In this document: positions 24,770-33,703 of the stretch, in pieces
How the letters are laid out: the number at the start of each line of letters is the position of its first letter
Position numbering within the stretch: position 1 is the first letter of the stretch
Assembly: GCA_016190825.1 (NCBI GenBank)
Contig: JACPPV010000034.1
Location: forward strand, 1 to 54,752
Reading direction: 5' to 3'
Length of the DNA stretch: 54,752 bases
DNA from: Chloroflexota bacterium
GTDB taxonomy: Bacteria > Chloroflexota > Dehalococcoidia > Dehalococcoidales > UBA2162
Made by a program: the position numbers and the translations under genes
Notes under the pieces: model-generated
What the model was told of the DNA's origin: nothing
Seen by the model: only the letters and a program-made list of their open reading frames with translations
Database searches by the model: none

Positions 24770-25879
24770 TTAGCGATACGAGTTGTGCGGTGGGCTTTGC
24801 CGGGGACGTTGACCGGCGAACGCCTGGCGATGCCTGAGGAAGGAGGGGATATCCAGCTCATCTGTGCCTTTCACACCCTGGAGTAGCTTGTTGATCTCTT
24901 TGTCGCGAGCGTTCCCGGAAAGCGCCTCTCGGGTCGCAAAACCAGTAGCGATCAGAGTTAACCTGACCTCGTTGCCCATATTGGGGTCGAGGACAACGCC
25001 GAAGATAACGTTGGCGTCTGGGTCCACTGACTGGCGAACCACATCAGCCGCATGGTTGACCTCAAACAGGGAAAGGTTGGCGCCTCCGGCAATGTTAAAC
25101 AGCACGCCCTTTGCTCCGTCCATGGAGACATCCAGCAAGGGGCTGGACAGGGCTTGTTTGGCAGCGTCCACAGCACGGTTCTGCCCCGAACCGCGGCCAA
25201 TGGACATCCACGCTGGGCCGGCATCCTTCATTATCGCGCGGACGTCAGCGAAATCAAGATTGACCAGACCCGGCACAGTAACCACTTCGGCGATTGCCTG
25301 TACACCGTGATGAAGGCACTCATCGGCCATTTTGAAGGCGCCGTCAACTCCGGTTTTGGCGTCGCAGAGTTCGAGCAATCGGTCGTTGGGAATGATGACC
25401 AGCGTATCCACCTTCTCAATAAGGCTCATAAGTCCTTCGTCAGCCGTGCGGCTGCGGTAGCTGCCTTCGAAGCCGAAGGGCTTGGTCACAATGGCGATGG
25501 TCAGAGCACCGCTCTGTTTGGCGACCTCGGCGACCATCGGGATTGACCCGGTGCCGGTGCCACCGCCCATACCGGCGGTAACGAATACCATGTCAGCGCC
25601 GGACAAAGCCTGCTTGATCTCGTCGCGGCTTTCCTCGGCGGCCTTGCGTCCCATATTATGATCACCACCGGCGCCGAGACCCCGCGTGATCCGCTCGCCG
25701 AGCTGGATACGTATACCCGCTTCAGTTATTGCCAGATGTTGGGCATCAGTATTCATGGCAATGAACTCGACACCCCTGATTTGCTCCCGTACCATCCTGG
25801 TAATCGCGTTGCAGCCGGCTCCACCAAGGCCAATGACCTTAATCTTTGCTCCACTCGGAACATAACTTGTTTTTGCCAT
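24770..25879 (-). CDS. ftsZ: Cell division protein FtsZ
   Basis: This tubulin-like GTPase forms the Z ring. From ATG 25879, preceded by AGGAGGAAAGAA, the protein is 369 aa. The first loop is [15 protein letters not shown], the GTP signature is GGGTGTG, and the T7 synergy loop is [17 protein letters not shown]. The C-terminal peptide is [10 protein letters not shown], the conserved FtsA/ZipA-binding tail. A longer in-frame start exists but overlaps ftsA and lacks a binding site. It is 23 bp downstream of ftsA. Confidence 0.97.
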   Translation of the reverse strand: MAKTSYVPSGAKIKVIGLGGAGCNAITRMVREQIRGVEFIAMNTDAQHLAITEAGIRIQLGERITRGLGAGGDHNMGRKAAEESRDEIKQALSGADMVFVTAGMGGGTGTGSIPMVAEVAKQSGALTIAIVTKPFGFEGSYRSRTADEGLMSLIEKVDTLVIIPNDRLLELCDAKTGVDGAFKMADECLHHGVQAIAEVVTVPGLVNLDFADVRAIMKDAGPAWMSIGRGSGQNRAVDAAKQALSSPLLDVSMDGAKGVLFNIAGGANLSLFEVNHAADVVRQSVDPDANVIFGVVLDPNMGNEVRLTLIATGFATREALSGNARDKEINKLLQGVKGTDELDIPSFLRHRQAFAGQRPRQSPPHNSYR

Positions 25880-25902
25880 TTCTTTCCTCCTAAAAATTTT
25901 CT

Positions 25903-27108
25903 CTACCGAAGAAACCGGAACAACTGAGAGAAAAGACGCCGTAGGCCGCTTTCCGGTTTCCATGTCTTTGTGCCCTTGTTACGCATCTTCCACAGAAGCA
26001 AGCCGACTCCTGTTGAGTAGGCCGGGTCTCGCAGGCTGTCCGCTACACCGACCAGGCTTACCGGGCTGCCGATTCTGACCGGCAACCGGGTCACCTCTTC
26101 TGCCATTTCAGCGAGACCGGGGAGATTGGATGAGCCCCCGGTGAGGACAATTCCGGAGGGTATGATCTTCGGGATGTCCGCATGGGGCAGTTCAAGCACG
26201 AGCAGCCGCATGAGCTCATCAGCACGAATACGGATGATTTCCGACAGGTCACGGTAAGAAACGCTGTGACCGTCTTCTGTCAGGGTTCGATCAATATCCT
26301 CTTTGCCCTTCTCCATGGGAGTTACATCGCCGTATCTTTTTTTCATCTCCTCAGCCAGTTCAAAGGAAATTCCCAGCCCCACCGATATATCGCGGGTGAA
26401 GGTCTGGCCGGCTACCGGGATGACACCGCTGTGATAGATTGTGTCATCCTTAAATACAGCAATATCAGTGGTTCCGCCGCCGATATCGGCAAGCATAACG
26501 CCAGTCTGCCTCTCCTCTTCACTGAGGCAGGCTTCAGCGCTGGCAAGCGGCTCCATTACCAGGTCATCAATCTCAATTCCCACGCTGCGGATGCATTTGC
26601 TCAGATTTTGCACCGAAGCCATTGCCGCAGTAATGATGTGCGCCTCAACGTCCAGCCGGAATCCGTGCATGCCGACAGGGTTTTTCACCCCTTCCTGGCC
26701 ATCAATGGCATATTGGCGGGGGATGATGTGAAGTACCTGCTGCTCATTGGGGACCTTCACACTGCGGGCAACCTGGAGAACGCGCTTGAGGTCCGCCGTC
26801 CGGACGAGCTGGTCCCCCCGGGTAATAGCGATGACGCCGCGGTTGTTTACGGACTGAATGTGCCGTCCTGTCACGCCAACATAGGCTGATTCCATCCTGA
26901 ACCCCGAGACGCTCTCCGCTTTCCGGATTGACTCCCGGATAGATTCCCTGGCATCATCGACATTGACCACCATTCCTTTTTGTAGTCCATGTGAAGGCGC
27001 GATCCCTACCCCCAGGACGCGCAGGTTGCCTTCGGTATCCACGTCACCCATAATGGTGCAGACCTTGGTGGTGCCCACATCGATAGCGCCGATCCTTGTT
27101 CTTTTCAT
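25903..27108 (-). CDS. ftsA: Cell division protein FtsA
   Basis: This actin-like ATPase tethers FtsZ to the membrane. The 401 aa protein begins RIGAIDVGTTKVCTIMGD (phosphate 1), has DIGGGTTDIAVF (phosphate 2) and GIVLTGGSSNLPG (adenosine loop), and ends with an amphipathic helix rich in Arg, Leu and Phe that serves as membrane anchor. It precedes ftsZ and follows two small paralogous genes, all on the minus strand with short gaps, so these four likely share a transcript from near 27650. Confidence 0.95.
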   Translation of the reverse strand: MKRTRIGAIDVGTTKVCTIMGDVDTEGNLRVLGVGIAPSHGLQKGMVVNVDDARESIRESIRKAESVSGFRMESAYVGVTGRHIQSVNNRGVIAITRGDQLVRTADLKRVLQVARSVKVPNEQQVLHIIPRQYAIDGQEGVKNPVGMHGFRLDVEAHIITAAMASVQNLSKCIRSVGIEIDDLVMEPLASAEACLSEEERQTGVMLADIGGGTTDIAVFKDDTIYHSGVIPVAGQTFTRDISVGLGISFELAEEMKKRYGDVTPMEKGKEDIDRTLTEDGHSVSYRDLSEIIRIRADELMRLLVLELPHADIPKIIPSGIVLTGGSSNLPGLAEMAEEVTRLPVRIGSPVSLVGVADSLRDPAYSTGVGLLLWKMRNKGTKTWKPESGLRRLFSQLFRFLR

Positions 27109-27141
27109 TTTCTTATATCCTCCTTTCCGATGTATCTTGCA

Positions 27142-27357
27142 CTAGCCGCCACGGCTTTCCCGATAGTGGACATTCCACCGGGCGCACAGCAAATTGAGAA
27201 AGTTCTTGAACTCCTGGTTTGGCGTCTCATAGAGTTCAGCCAGGAACCCGTGCAGCAACTCACCGCCGGTCATTCCCGGTGCCGGCTCCTGCGGGCCGGG
27301 CAGGTTTACATAGACTATCTCGGACATTACTTTCTGGTACTCGATTGATTGCCCCAT
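27142..27357 (-). CDS. Small protein of unknown function, paralogue 2, upstream of ftsA
   Basis: This 71 aa protein reads MGQSIEYQKVMSEIVYVNLP, GELLHGFLAELYETPNQEF, then LCARWNVHYRES. It is about 65 percent identical by eye to the next gene upstream. AAGGAGG precedes the ATG. It has no signal or membrane segment; the order strand, helix, helix suggests a small soluble protein. The function is unknown. The location 33 bp upstream of ftsA suggests a link to division. Confidence 0.75.
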   Translation of the reverse strand: MGQSIEYQKVMSEIVYVNLPGPQEPAPGMTGGELLHGFLAELYETPNQEFKNFLNLLCARWNVHYRESRGG

Positions 27358-27402
27358 TGCAATTTGCCTCCTTCCTTAATTTATATATATTCTTCGTACT
27401 TG

Positions 27403-27612
27403 CTATTGTGCATTTACATAGCGGACGTTCCATCTGGCGCAGAGCATGTCAATGATGTGTCTGAATTCCTGGTTGGGTGCTTCGTGAAGCTCGGCCAGGA
27501 ACCCGTGTAGCAGTTCTCCCCCGCTCATCCCGGGGAATGGCTCTGATGGCCCAGGCAGGTTGACGTAGACGATTTCCCACATTACCTTCTGGTACTCGAT
27601 TGACTGCGGCAT
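27403..27612 (-). CDS. Small protein of unknown function, paralogue 1, first gene of the ftsAZ operon
   Basis: This 69 aa protein begins MPQSIEYQKVMWEIVYVNLP and ends LCARWNVRYVNAQ. It shares IEYQKVM, EIVYVNLPGP, GGELLHGFLAEL and CARWNV with its neighbour. AGGAGGTAGC precedes the ATG. Divergence is mainly in the last third. Both copies are intact, which argues for selection on each. It is the first gene after a divergent control region with phased repeats. Confidence 0.75.
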   Translation of the reverse strand: MPQSIEYQKVMWEIVYVNLPGPSEPFPGMSGGELLHGFLAELHEAPNQEFRHIIDMLCARWNVRYVNAQ

Positions 27613-27661
27613 CGGATGCTACCTCCTTTTGTTTTTCGCTTTGTGTGCCCTAATGTTACCG

Positions 27662-27712
27662 TGTCCTAAATACACCCTCCAAAAACTGTCCTGGATTTGT
27701 CCTTTTTTGTCC
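27662..27712. promoter_or_regulatory. Phased TGTCC repeats in the divergent ftsAZ/DUF5343 control region
   Basis: TGTCC starts at 27662, 27687, 27698 and 27708. The last three steps are 11 and 10 bp, one helix turn each, so they would face the same side of the DNA. It lies just upstream of the ftsAZ-side genes. A regulator site is inferred. Confidence 0.4.
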
Positions 27713-27801
27713 CTTTTGCAGGCCCATAAATTCCAGTAAATTCCACAAGTGAAAAGGCAAAATTCCGGACGGGAATTTTTCGGAGAACCCCCAAATACCT
27801 A

Positions 27802-27830
27802 TTGAAATTCTGTTGTTTCTCTTCTATAAT
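27802..27830 (+). promoter_or_regulatory. Promoter of the DUF5343 gene
   Basis: TTGAAA (27802-27807), a 17-nt spacer and a perfect TATAAT (27825-27830). The start codon is 32 bp further. Confidence 0.7.
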
Positions 27831-27861
27831 CAATGCCAACTAAACAGTGGAGGGCCGCATC

Positions 27862-28569
27862 ATGACCCTGGCTAATGGCAATGATAAAGGCAGGAGACGG
27901 CTTCCACCTTACATTTCCTATAGGACCTTTCGTAATTTCCTTGATGAGCTTCAGCAGGGTATTCCTGCTCGCATCGACCGCAGCTACTGGGGCGAGCGGC
28001 TGTCTGGCAGCAGTGGAACGCAGCTTATGGCAGCGCTCCGCTTCCTCGCCCTGATTGATGCAAGCAATGTGCCCACCCCCAGGCTCAGAAATCTGGTTTA
28101 TGCCAAAGGGTCTCAACGGATGGATTTCCTCAAGCAAATGATTGTCGAAGCCTTTAGCTTCCTGGGAGGTACCGTTGACCCCCAAACAGCCACCTATGCC
28201 CAGTTGGAGGAGGCCTTCCACCACACTTTTCAGTTGACCAGCGATGTTAGCCGTAAGTGCATCAAGTTCTATGTTGCTATTGCCGTGGACGCCGGGTTTA
28301 CCCTGTCACCATTTATTACCAAACGGTTGAGGTCGGCCCGTAGTGGTACTGGCACTAAGATAATTACCAGAAAAAAGAATGCCAGGACAATTCAAACTGC
28401 GCCAGTGGCACAGGAAGTGGAACTATTTCCAGGTAGTATGTCGTGGGACAAATTACTGTTGACCAAGTTTCCATCTTTTGACCCAACATGGAAAGAAGAC
28501 ATCCAGCTTAACTGGTTCAAAGCCTATGGCGAGCTTCTCAAAATGAGACCCGGACACAATGGCGAGTGA
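27862..28569 (+). CDS. DUF5343 domain protein
   Basis: From ATG 27862 (GGAGG eight bases upstream) the protein is 235 aa. The N-terminal two thirds match DUF5343: PPYISYRTFRNFLDELQQGI, PARIDRSYWGERLSGS, then LRFLALIDASNVPTPRL and KCIKFYVAIAVDAGFTLSP. The domain looks like a winged-helix array and is common in accessory and defence-adjacent loci; its function is unknown. The C-terminus (ELFPGSMSWDKLLLTKFPSF, WKEDIQLNWFKAYGEL) resembles a short tail found in related proteins. It is divergent from the ftsAZ operon and has its own promoter. Confidence 0.75.
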   Translation: MTLANGNDKGRRRLPPYISYRTFRNFLDELQQGIPARIDRSYWGERLSGSSGTQLMAALRFLALIDASNVPTPRLRNLVYAKGSQRMDFLKQMIVEAFSFLGGTVDPQTATYAQLEEAFHHTFQLTSDVSRKCIKFYVAIAVDAGFTLSPFITKRLRSARSGTGTKIITRKKNARTIQTAPVAQEVELFPGSMSWDKLLLTKFPSFDPTWKEDIQLNWFKAYGELLKMRPGHNGE

Positions 28570-28753
28570 TATGATCTGTGCTCTTCCGGTCGCCAGCCGC
28601 AGGCTGGCGAAAACAACCAATAGTCAGCAACCTGTCCGTACTTGATACAGGATACAAGAATAAACAAATATGAATTATGGTCCCTTACTACCCTGTTATT
28701 GTCGCTTGTTTCTTGCCACGTTTGGGGAATCTTTAATCTGACGGGGAGAAAAA
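28570..28753. other. Intergenic with no recognised feature
   Basis: The segment contains only the GGGGAG binding site of mobB at its right end. Confidence 0.4.
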
Positions 28754-29395
28754 ATGGCTCCAATTGTGTCTTTTGTTGGCCATTCCGGGTCGGGCAAAAC
28801 GACCTTTATCGAAAGGCTGATTCCGGAGTTGCGGTCACGCGGCTACCATGTTGCCACGGTCAAGCATACCCATCACGCCATAACCCCGGACCATCCGGAG
28901 AAGGATAGCTGGCGCCACCTCCAGGCTGGAAGCGAGGCGGCCGTTTTCTGTTCACCGGATACGCTCACCTTGACGAAACTCGCCGCGGAGGCTGGTCTTA
29001 CTGATATCGCCCGCCTGCTGGGGGAAGACTACGATATTATCCTCGTGGAGGGTTTTAAACAGGACGATGTCCCGAAGATAGAGGTGCACCGCAGAGAGAC
29101 CGGACCTCTGCTGACTGGACTCACGAGGCTTTTTGCGATTGTGAGCGATGAGCCGCTGGATACGAAGATTCGCCAGTTCACTTTTGAGGATGTGTCTTTA
29201 CTGGCTGACCTTCTGGAAGAGGGTTTTATCAAGCCGCAGGCAGAGCGGGTTTCCCTCTATATCAACGGCTCCCCGGTAATCTTGAAAAGATTTATCCAGG
29301 ACCTTATTGCCAATGTCCTGACGGGAATCGCCGTATCACTAAAGGGGGTGGGCTGGGTAAAGAGTCTGGAGGTTTTCCTGCATAAAAAAGTGTGA
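28754..29395 (+). CDS. mobB: Molybdopterin-guanine dinucleotide biosynthesis adapter protein MobB
   Basis: MobB is a GTP-binding partner of MobA in attaching GMP to molybdopterin, used by bis-MGD enzymes such as formate dehydrogenases. The 213 aa protein has Walker A GHSGSGKTTFIERLI, ATVKHTHHAI, KDSWRHLQAGSEAAVFCSPD, and IILVEGFKQDDVPKIEVHR (Walker B region). It carries about 50 extra C-terminal residues (LYINGSPVILKRFIQDLIAN) that are not in E. coli MobB and are possibly a small accessory domain. mobA is not in the window. Confidence 0.9.
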   Translation: MAPIVSFVGHSGSGKTTFIERLIPELRSRGYHVATVKHTHHAITPDHPEKDSWRHLQAGSEAAVFCSPDTLTLTKLAAEAGLTDIARLLGEDYDIILVEGFKQDDVPKIEVHRRETGPLLTGLTRLFAIVSDEPLDTKIRQFTFEDVSLLADLLEEGFIKPQAERVSLYINGSPVILKRFIQDLIANVLTGIAVSLKGVGWVKSLEVFLHKKV

Positions 29396-29443
29396 GAGCT
29401 GCAGTTAGTCCACGTTCTTTGACCGGGACCGTCCTTTGCCGGT

Positions 29444-29932
29444 TCACAACATGATGTCCAGCTTTTCCTTCAGCGCCTTAAGATTCACCACATCTTCCCT
29501 GTTATAATCAAGCAGCAGCTTCAATGCTTTCTGATCACCCCTGTGCCTGTATTCCTGCCACAGCAGGACGGCATCAAATCCATTGATTCCTTTGAGATGG
29601 CGGGGAATGCCCAGTTCCTGCTCCACCGCCTTGAAGCCGCCGTAAAGATTGCATTTCCAGCAATCATACATGAGGTCGCGGTGAACAAAAAGGCTGGCGA
29701 GGTCTATCCCGAGCGAGGCATCAATGAATGGCAGGTCAAAGCGGGCGCCGTTATAGGTGTAGATGGCATCGGCCCCGTTGACCAAACTGAGAAGACTGTT
29801 CCTGTTTACGTTATCGCCAACCATCTGTACAAGCCGGCCACGCTTACCGGTGACCAGGTACAGGCCGACGACCGTTATCTCCGAGTTGAACCAGGATAAG
29901 CCGGTGGTCTCGATATCCAGATAGGCATCCAT
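29444..29932 (-). CDS. RNase H-like (YprB/DnaQ fold) exonuclease domain protein
   Basis: This 162 aa protein reads AYLDIETTGLSWF (Exo I with Asp and Glu), YTYNGARFDLPFID (Exo II), then LLDYNREDVVNLKALKEKL (Exo III, Tyr-type DEDDy). These match the ribonuclease H-like domain of YprB. It acts on DNA or RNA ends with two metal ions; the substrate is unknown. The ATG has no strong binding site. It stands alone between mobB and the AT-rich leader of the DUF948 gene. Confidence 0.85.
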   Translation of the reverse strand: MDAYLDIETTGLSWFNSEITVVGLYLVTGKRGRLVQMVGDNVNRNSLLSLVNGADAIYTYNGARFDLPFIDASLGIDLASLFVHRDLMYDCWKCNLYGGFKAVEQELGIPRHLKGINGFDAVLLWQEYRHRGDQKALKLLLDYNREDVVNLKALKEKLDIML

Positions 29933-30212
29933 TATTCATCACAAACTTTCCTCGATACGTCTGTTCTCCCATGACAAAGACGGACAGACGTCCCAAGATA
30001 ACTGATAGCACTATATTACAACATTTACAAGGTTAGCGTGGAACTGGTTTGGCCGCAGCTTCGGAGAAAGTGCCGGGTTTGGTTTGTGAAGTGTAATGAT
30101 TTTGTAATTTTTTGCGTTGGGTGTTTATACATTTTATATACCGCACGTGTTATATCTATTGATAGGATACTGTTTGAGAAGAACAAGATTTTTCTCTGGA
30201 ATGGAGGCGCGC
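29933..30212. other. AT-rich intergenic leader
   Basis: There is no gene. The segment 30085-30175 is AT-rich and probably holds the promoter for the DUF948-YtxH unit; TTGCGT followed after 17 bases by TATATA is a candidate but weak. Confidence 0.3.
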
Positions 30213-30245
30213 ATGAGTGATCGGCCAGGAGAGCGAGGACGATGA
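30213..30245 (+). CDS. Possible 10-codon leader ORF overlapping the DUF948 gene
   Basis: ATG 30213 with GGAGGC upstream encodes MSDRPGERGR and ends in a TGA that overlaps the next ATG (ATGA). Such an arrangement couples translation. Whether the peptide itself matters is unknown. Confidence 0.3.
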   Translation: MSDRPGERGR

Positions 30246-30514
30246 CGCTAGCAGTAGTTCGGGATATAGTCATCATAGTTAGTGGCGTAGTGGTGACAGC
30301 GGCGCTTATTTTTCTTTCGGTTATTGCCTATTTGCTCTACCGGCGGATGCTGGAAATAATGAAACCTCTGGAAGCGGTTTCTGTCGCCTTGCAGACTCTG
30401 GTGACAGGGATATCGAGGCTGGTCAGTGAACCTTTGAACCGCGTGGCGTCTTTTGTCGACGGGGTACGAGATGGACTTCAAAAAGTCTTGAAGATTTTTC
30501 AGAGAGGGGGTTAG
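30242..30514 (+). CDS. DUF948-like membrane protein
   Basis: This 90 aa protein has one N-terminal membrane helix (IVIIVSGVVVTAALIFLSVI) followed by a cytoplasmic amphipathic coiled segment (LEAVSVALQTLVTGISRLV, VASFVDGVRDGLQKVLKIF). This is the pattern of DUF948 proteins, which often neighbour YtxH genes, as here 3 bp downstream. Their role is poorly known, with general stress or envelope links in Firmicutes. Confidence 0.7.
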   Translation: MTLAVVRDIVIIVSGVVVTAALIFLSVIAYLLYRRMLEIMKPLEAVSVALQTLVTGISRLVSEPLNRVASFVDGVRDGLQKVLKIFQRGG

Positions 30515-30516
30515 CG

Positions 30517-30762
30517 ATGGCCAACGATAGGGAACTTACAAGTGCGGGTTTGGGTGTTGGGTTTCTCATTGGAGCGATCATTGGAGTGGCGGTCGGGCTT
30601 CTATATGCTCCTCGCGCCGGGAGTGAGACTAGGGCACGGGTAAAGGAGATGGCAGAGACAGCAATTGATAAAGGTAGAGAAACTGCCTCTGAACTGAAAG
30701 AGAGGCTGCCTTTCAGACTGGGAGCGCGTGAACAGGAATCTCAACCTGCCGAGCAGCGCTAA
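30517..30762 (+). CDS. YtxH domain protein
   Basis: This 81 aa protein has a Gly-rich membrane helix (GVGFLIGAIIGVAVGLLYAP), then RAGSETRARVKEMAETAIDK, a helix with repeated KGRE/KER and an acidic tail. G-x-x-x-G-LLYAPxxGxxTR is the YtxH signature. It follows the DUF948 gene directly and is co-transcribed. In Bacillus the family is part of the general stress regulon. Confidence 0.85.
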   Translation: MANDRELTSAGLGVGFLIGAIIGVAVGLLYAPRAGSETRARVKEMAETAIDKGRETASELKERLPFRLGAREQESQPAEQR

Positions 30763-30960
30763 TGGGTGGGCACGGCTTTATGAGCTTCCTTCGCGGACTA
30801 TATTGTGCTTTGCACAGGGGATGAAGCTCAATTGCATGGGTCAGCGTAACAACTATTCTCCTCTCCCTTTGATTGGGGGAGAACCAGAGTTTGTAACGCG
30901 AACTCTCGCAGGTAATATTAGTTTATCCTGGAAGCCGGATAGCTGGGGGGAGGGGAAAGC

Positions 30961-32076
30961 TTGAACAAGATCAGCGGCGCGTTGCGAAATCACTGGCAGT
31001 TGATCATCGTGCTTTCAAGCCTGGCTGTCGCTTTTGCCGTTGTCTACAGTCTCCGGGACGTTTTTCTGCCGTTTCTGCTTGGTCTTGCGCTTGTCTATTT
31101 TCTGGAGCCGGTGGTCTCGTGGGTCGAAAGGCGGTTTCCCCACAACGGCAGGTGGTGGGTCAAGCATTTGCAAGCCAGAAGGGTTCCCTCGATCCTCATT
31201 GTGAATTTTGTCATCATTGCCGGTTTTGGCGCATTTGCCTTTTATGCCTTCAACACGATTATCCAGGCTATCTCGATTCTTCTGGGGGATGCAACGGAGC
31301 ATTGGCTTGCTGCCACGGCGGTATTGCAGCAGTGGACCGATGCAATCAGGCAGCTTGTGCCTGAAGGGGTGCGGGGGCGGTTAGATTTGTTTGTGCTGGA
31401 AGCGGGAACAACCATAACCGAGGCAATCCAGGCGAACATGATGGAACGCGTTGCCCGGATACCTTCTTCTTTTGGTGCGTTGCTGGGTCTGGCAGTGCTC
31501 CCTATTTTTGTTTTTTATATTTTGAAAGACAGGGAAAAGCTGGGCAACAGCTTTTATTCGAGTATGCCTCCATGGGCGGCTTTTCATGCCAGGAACATTA
31601 TTCTGATCATTCAAAACGTGCTTGGTAAGTATTTTCGCGCCACACTGACACTTGGATTCGCCGTCGGCACCGTGACCCTGGCCGGTTTGCTCATCATTGG
31701 TGCGCCGTTAGCCCCTTTTCTGGCCGTGATTGCCGGTGTGACTGAGATGATACCATCCGTAGGCCCGTGGCTCGGGGGCGCCATCGCCTCAGTCGTAACA
31801 CTGGCCATGGCGCCGGAGAAACTGCCCCTGGTGATAGCGCTTTTTCTGACGGTCCAGCTCATTGAAAACAATCTGCTCGTACCCAGGATACAGGGCAGCT
31901 TTCTTGGTATACATCCCGCTATTGCTATTGTCCTGCTTGTCGTTGGCGGCAGGGTGGCCGGCTTATGGGGTTTACTCCTGGCTGTGCCCCTCACGGCTAC
32001 CGCAGTCCAGCTTTACCGGTATGCCCGTCAGGTGGTGCAGGAGCAGAACTCGCCGGAAATTAAGACCGATACGTGA
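30961..32076 (+). CDS. AI-2E family transporter (PerM-like)
   Basis: This 371 aa protein has eight membrane segments and the family landmarks FLPFLLGLALVYFLEPVVSW near the start, LPIFVFYILKDREKL, MPPWAAFHARNIILIIQNVL, GVTEMIPSVGPWLGGAIASV and NNLLVPRIQGSFLGIHPAIA. The family exports autoinducer-2 in some bacteria and acts as an Na+/H+ antiporter in others, so the substrate is open. Start TTG 30961 follows GGGGAGGGG. It is about 200 bp after YtxH. Confidence 0.88.
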   Translation: MNKISGALRNHWQLIIVLSSLAVAFAVVYSLRDVFLPFLLGLALVYFLEPVVSWVERRFPHNGRWWVKHLQARRVPSILIVNFVIIAGFGAFAFYAFNTIIQAISILLGDATEHWLAATAVLQQWTDAIRQLVPEGVRGRLDLFVLEAGTTITEAIQANMMERVARIPSSFGALLGLAVLPIFVFYILKDREKLGNSFYSSMPPWAAFHARNIILIIQNVLGKYFRATLTLGFAVGTVTLAGLLIIGAPLAPFLAVIAGVTEMIPSVGPWLGGAIASVVTLAMAPEKLPLVIALFLTVQLIENNLLVPRIQGSFLGIHPAIAIVLLVVGGRVAGLWGLLLAVPLTATAVQLYRYARQVVQEQNSPEIKTDT

Positions 32077-32142
32077 GCGGGGTCAAGAACCAGAGCCTGG
32101 CAATGGGCAATGACATCTCCGGCGGACCTCCCGTCAGTCAGT

Positions 32143-32171
32143 TTTACACTAATGGCCTCCGATGCTATACT
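32143..32171 (+). promoter_or_regulatory. Extended -10 promoter of the secreted peptidase gene
   Basis: TTTACA (32143-32148), a 17-nt spacer and TATACT (32166-32171) preceded by TGC. It fixes the start of the next gene downstream of about 32178. Confidence 0.65.
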
Positions 32172-32205
32172 GAAAACGTCTATGTGTGCGTGGTTTCTTT
32201 CCTCA

Positions 32206-33426
32206 ATGAAGAATATGAAAGCGAAGACCGGCCTCCTTTTGGTTCTGGTGGGGCTAGTTGGTCTTGGCGGCTTTCCGGCATTGGGGCAGGAAGGCCCGGT
32301 GACTTTGAAGTCTGTGTCAATCGGAAACCAGTTTCCGGACGGGGTGCTGTTCCAGGTGGCAGCAGAAACAGCCGCGCCGGCACAGATCAGGGAAATTCGT
32401 CTGGAAATGAAGGTGAAGGGGAGCACGCGCAGCGCCTACGCCTACCTTAAGTTTACTCCGGCTACATCAGTCGAGGGTGAATATCTTTTAAAGACTGGCG
32501 GAGCGGATTACAAGCCGCCGGGAACTTTGATCGAATATTTTTTCGTCATCACCGATAGCGAAAAGCGGACGCTCGAAACTCCGAGAGAGACATATCTCTA
32601 TCTCGACAAACGGTTTGAATGGAGCCATGTTGCGAATGGCCCGGTTGAGGTCTATTACTACGGGCCAACGAAATCCCGGGCGGATCTTATCCTTAACGCT
32701 GCTGTACAAACGATTGAGAACATGGGTGCTACTCTCGGCGTCAAGCTCGACAAGACAATAAGAATCGTCGCTTACAACAACGTGAGGGACCTGCTTGGTG
32801 CCCAGCCATTCGAGTCCAGACTCTTCGAGACAGAAGTACTGAGAGAAGGACTTGCGTTTGGTGAGTACGGCGTATTGCTCATCCGGGCGGACAGTGGCGA
32901 GCCGGATGGTGTTGCTAGCCACGAAATGACCCATGCTGTAGTACGAAAGGCGGCCGGGGAATTCAACCAGGCTCTGCCTTCGTGGCTCAATGAAGGCCTG
33001 GCCGAGTATGGCAACGTGAACCCTGGAGCGGGTTTTGATGTAGTACTGTCTCAAGCGATTTCGTCTGGACAGTTGGTACCTTTGCGGAATATGGGGACAA
33101 TACCGGGGACGTCTCGTGAAATTTTTCTTGTATACGCTCAGGGGCGCGCCGTGGTGAAATTCCTGGTTGATACCCACGGTGCGGATAAGCTGCGAGCGCT
33201 CTTTGTCGAGTTCAGGAAAGGCCAGCGGATCGATGCTGCTTTGCAGGCAGTGTATGGCTTTGACCAGGATGGGCTGGATAATGAGTGGCGCAGGAGCCAG
33301 GGGCTGCCGCCGGTAGAACCGTCACAGCAGGTTGGTCCCGCGCCGTCTCCTGTTGTCACGCCCACTCCAACTCCGCCGGCGCCTCCCCCGAGACGCCCCG
33401 TCTTCGGCTGCGCCGGCCCAAGATAA
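32206..33426 (+). CDS. Secreted peptidase MA-like metallohydrolase
   Basis: From ATG 32206 the protein is 406 aa; longer starts lie upstream of the promoter and are rejected. Residues 1-27 form a signal peptide ending ALG. A beta-rich N-terminal domain (SVSIGNQFPDGVLFQVAAET) is followed by the catalytic part with HEMTH at 239-243 and SWLNEGLAEYGN supplying the third zinc ligand. This is the gluzincin pattern of the peptidase MA family. The C-terminus is a Pro/Thr-rich tail, possibly a wall or surface spacer. It likely acts outside the membrane on peptides or proteins. Confidence 0.85.
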   Translation: MKNMKAKTGLLLVLVGLVGLGGFPALGQEGPVTLKSVSIGNQFPDGVLFQVAAETAAPAQIREIRLEMKVKGSTRSAYAYLKFTPATSVEGEYLLKTGGADYKPPGTLIEYFFVITDSEKRTLETPRETYLYLDKRFEWSHVANGPVEVYYYGPTKSRADLILNAAVQTIENMGATLGVKLDKTIRIVAYNNVRDLLGAQPFESRLFETEVLREGLAFGEYGVLLIRADSGEPDGVASHEMTHAVVRKAAGEFNQALPSWLNEGLAEYGNVNPGAGFDVVLSQAISSGQLVPLRNMGTIPGTSREIFLVYAQGRAVVKFLVDTHGADKLRALFVEFRKGQRIDAALQAVYGFDQDGLDNEWRRSQGLPPVEPSQQVGPAPSPVVTPTPTPPAPPPRRPVFGCAGPR

Positions 33427-33556
33427 GTGACAAGTAGCAAGGGGCAAGTGACAATAATCAATAACCAGGAAATGTTGGGGAATTGATTGTCAAAAACCTT
33501 GATGCCTCCCTGGACGAGCTAGACTTACTTGATTTTTTAAGTACTATCATACGCGC

Positions 33557-33614
33557 CGTTCGTGGTGAGCTTGTCGAACCATCGGCGCGCCCTTCGACGG
33601 GCTCAGGGCGAACG
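33557..33614. repeat. Dispersed imperfect palindrome
   Basis: CGTTCG (33557) and CGAACG (33609-33614) flank GAGCTTGTCGAA and TTCGACGGGCTC arms. It lies between convergent genes and is similar in type to the repeats at 18820 and 19878. Confidence 0.55.
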
Positions 33615-33703
33615 GTTTTGTTGTGACGCCTTTTTATGTGACTAAGTACTAGAATGGCGGTTCAACGACCGCAACAACGAGTATCTTTTCCTGGATACAC
33701 TTC

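Noticed and set aside
25880-25963. Longer start of ftsZ overlapping ftsA
   Set aside because: The AGGAGG at 25890 and the conserved N-terminus place the start at 25879.
32110-32205. Longer N-terminus for the MA-type peptidase
   Set aside because: The extra 32 codons lie upstream of or within the promoter, and the signal peptide begins at the ATG at 32206.
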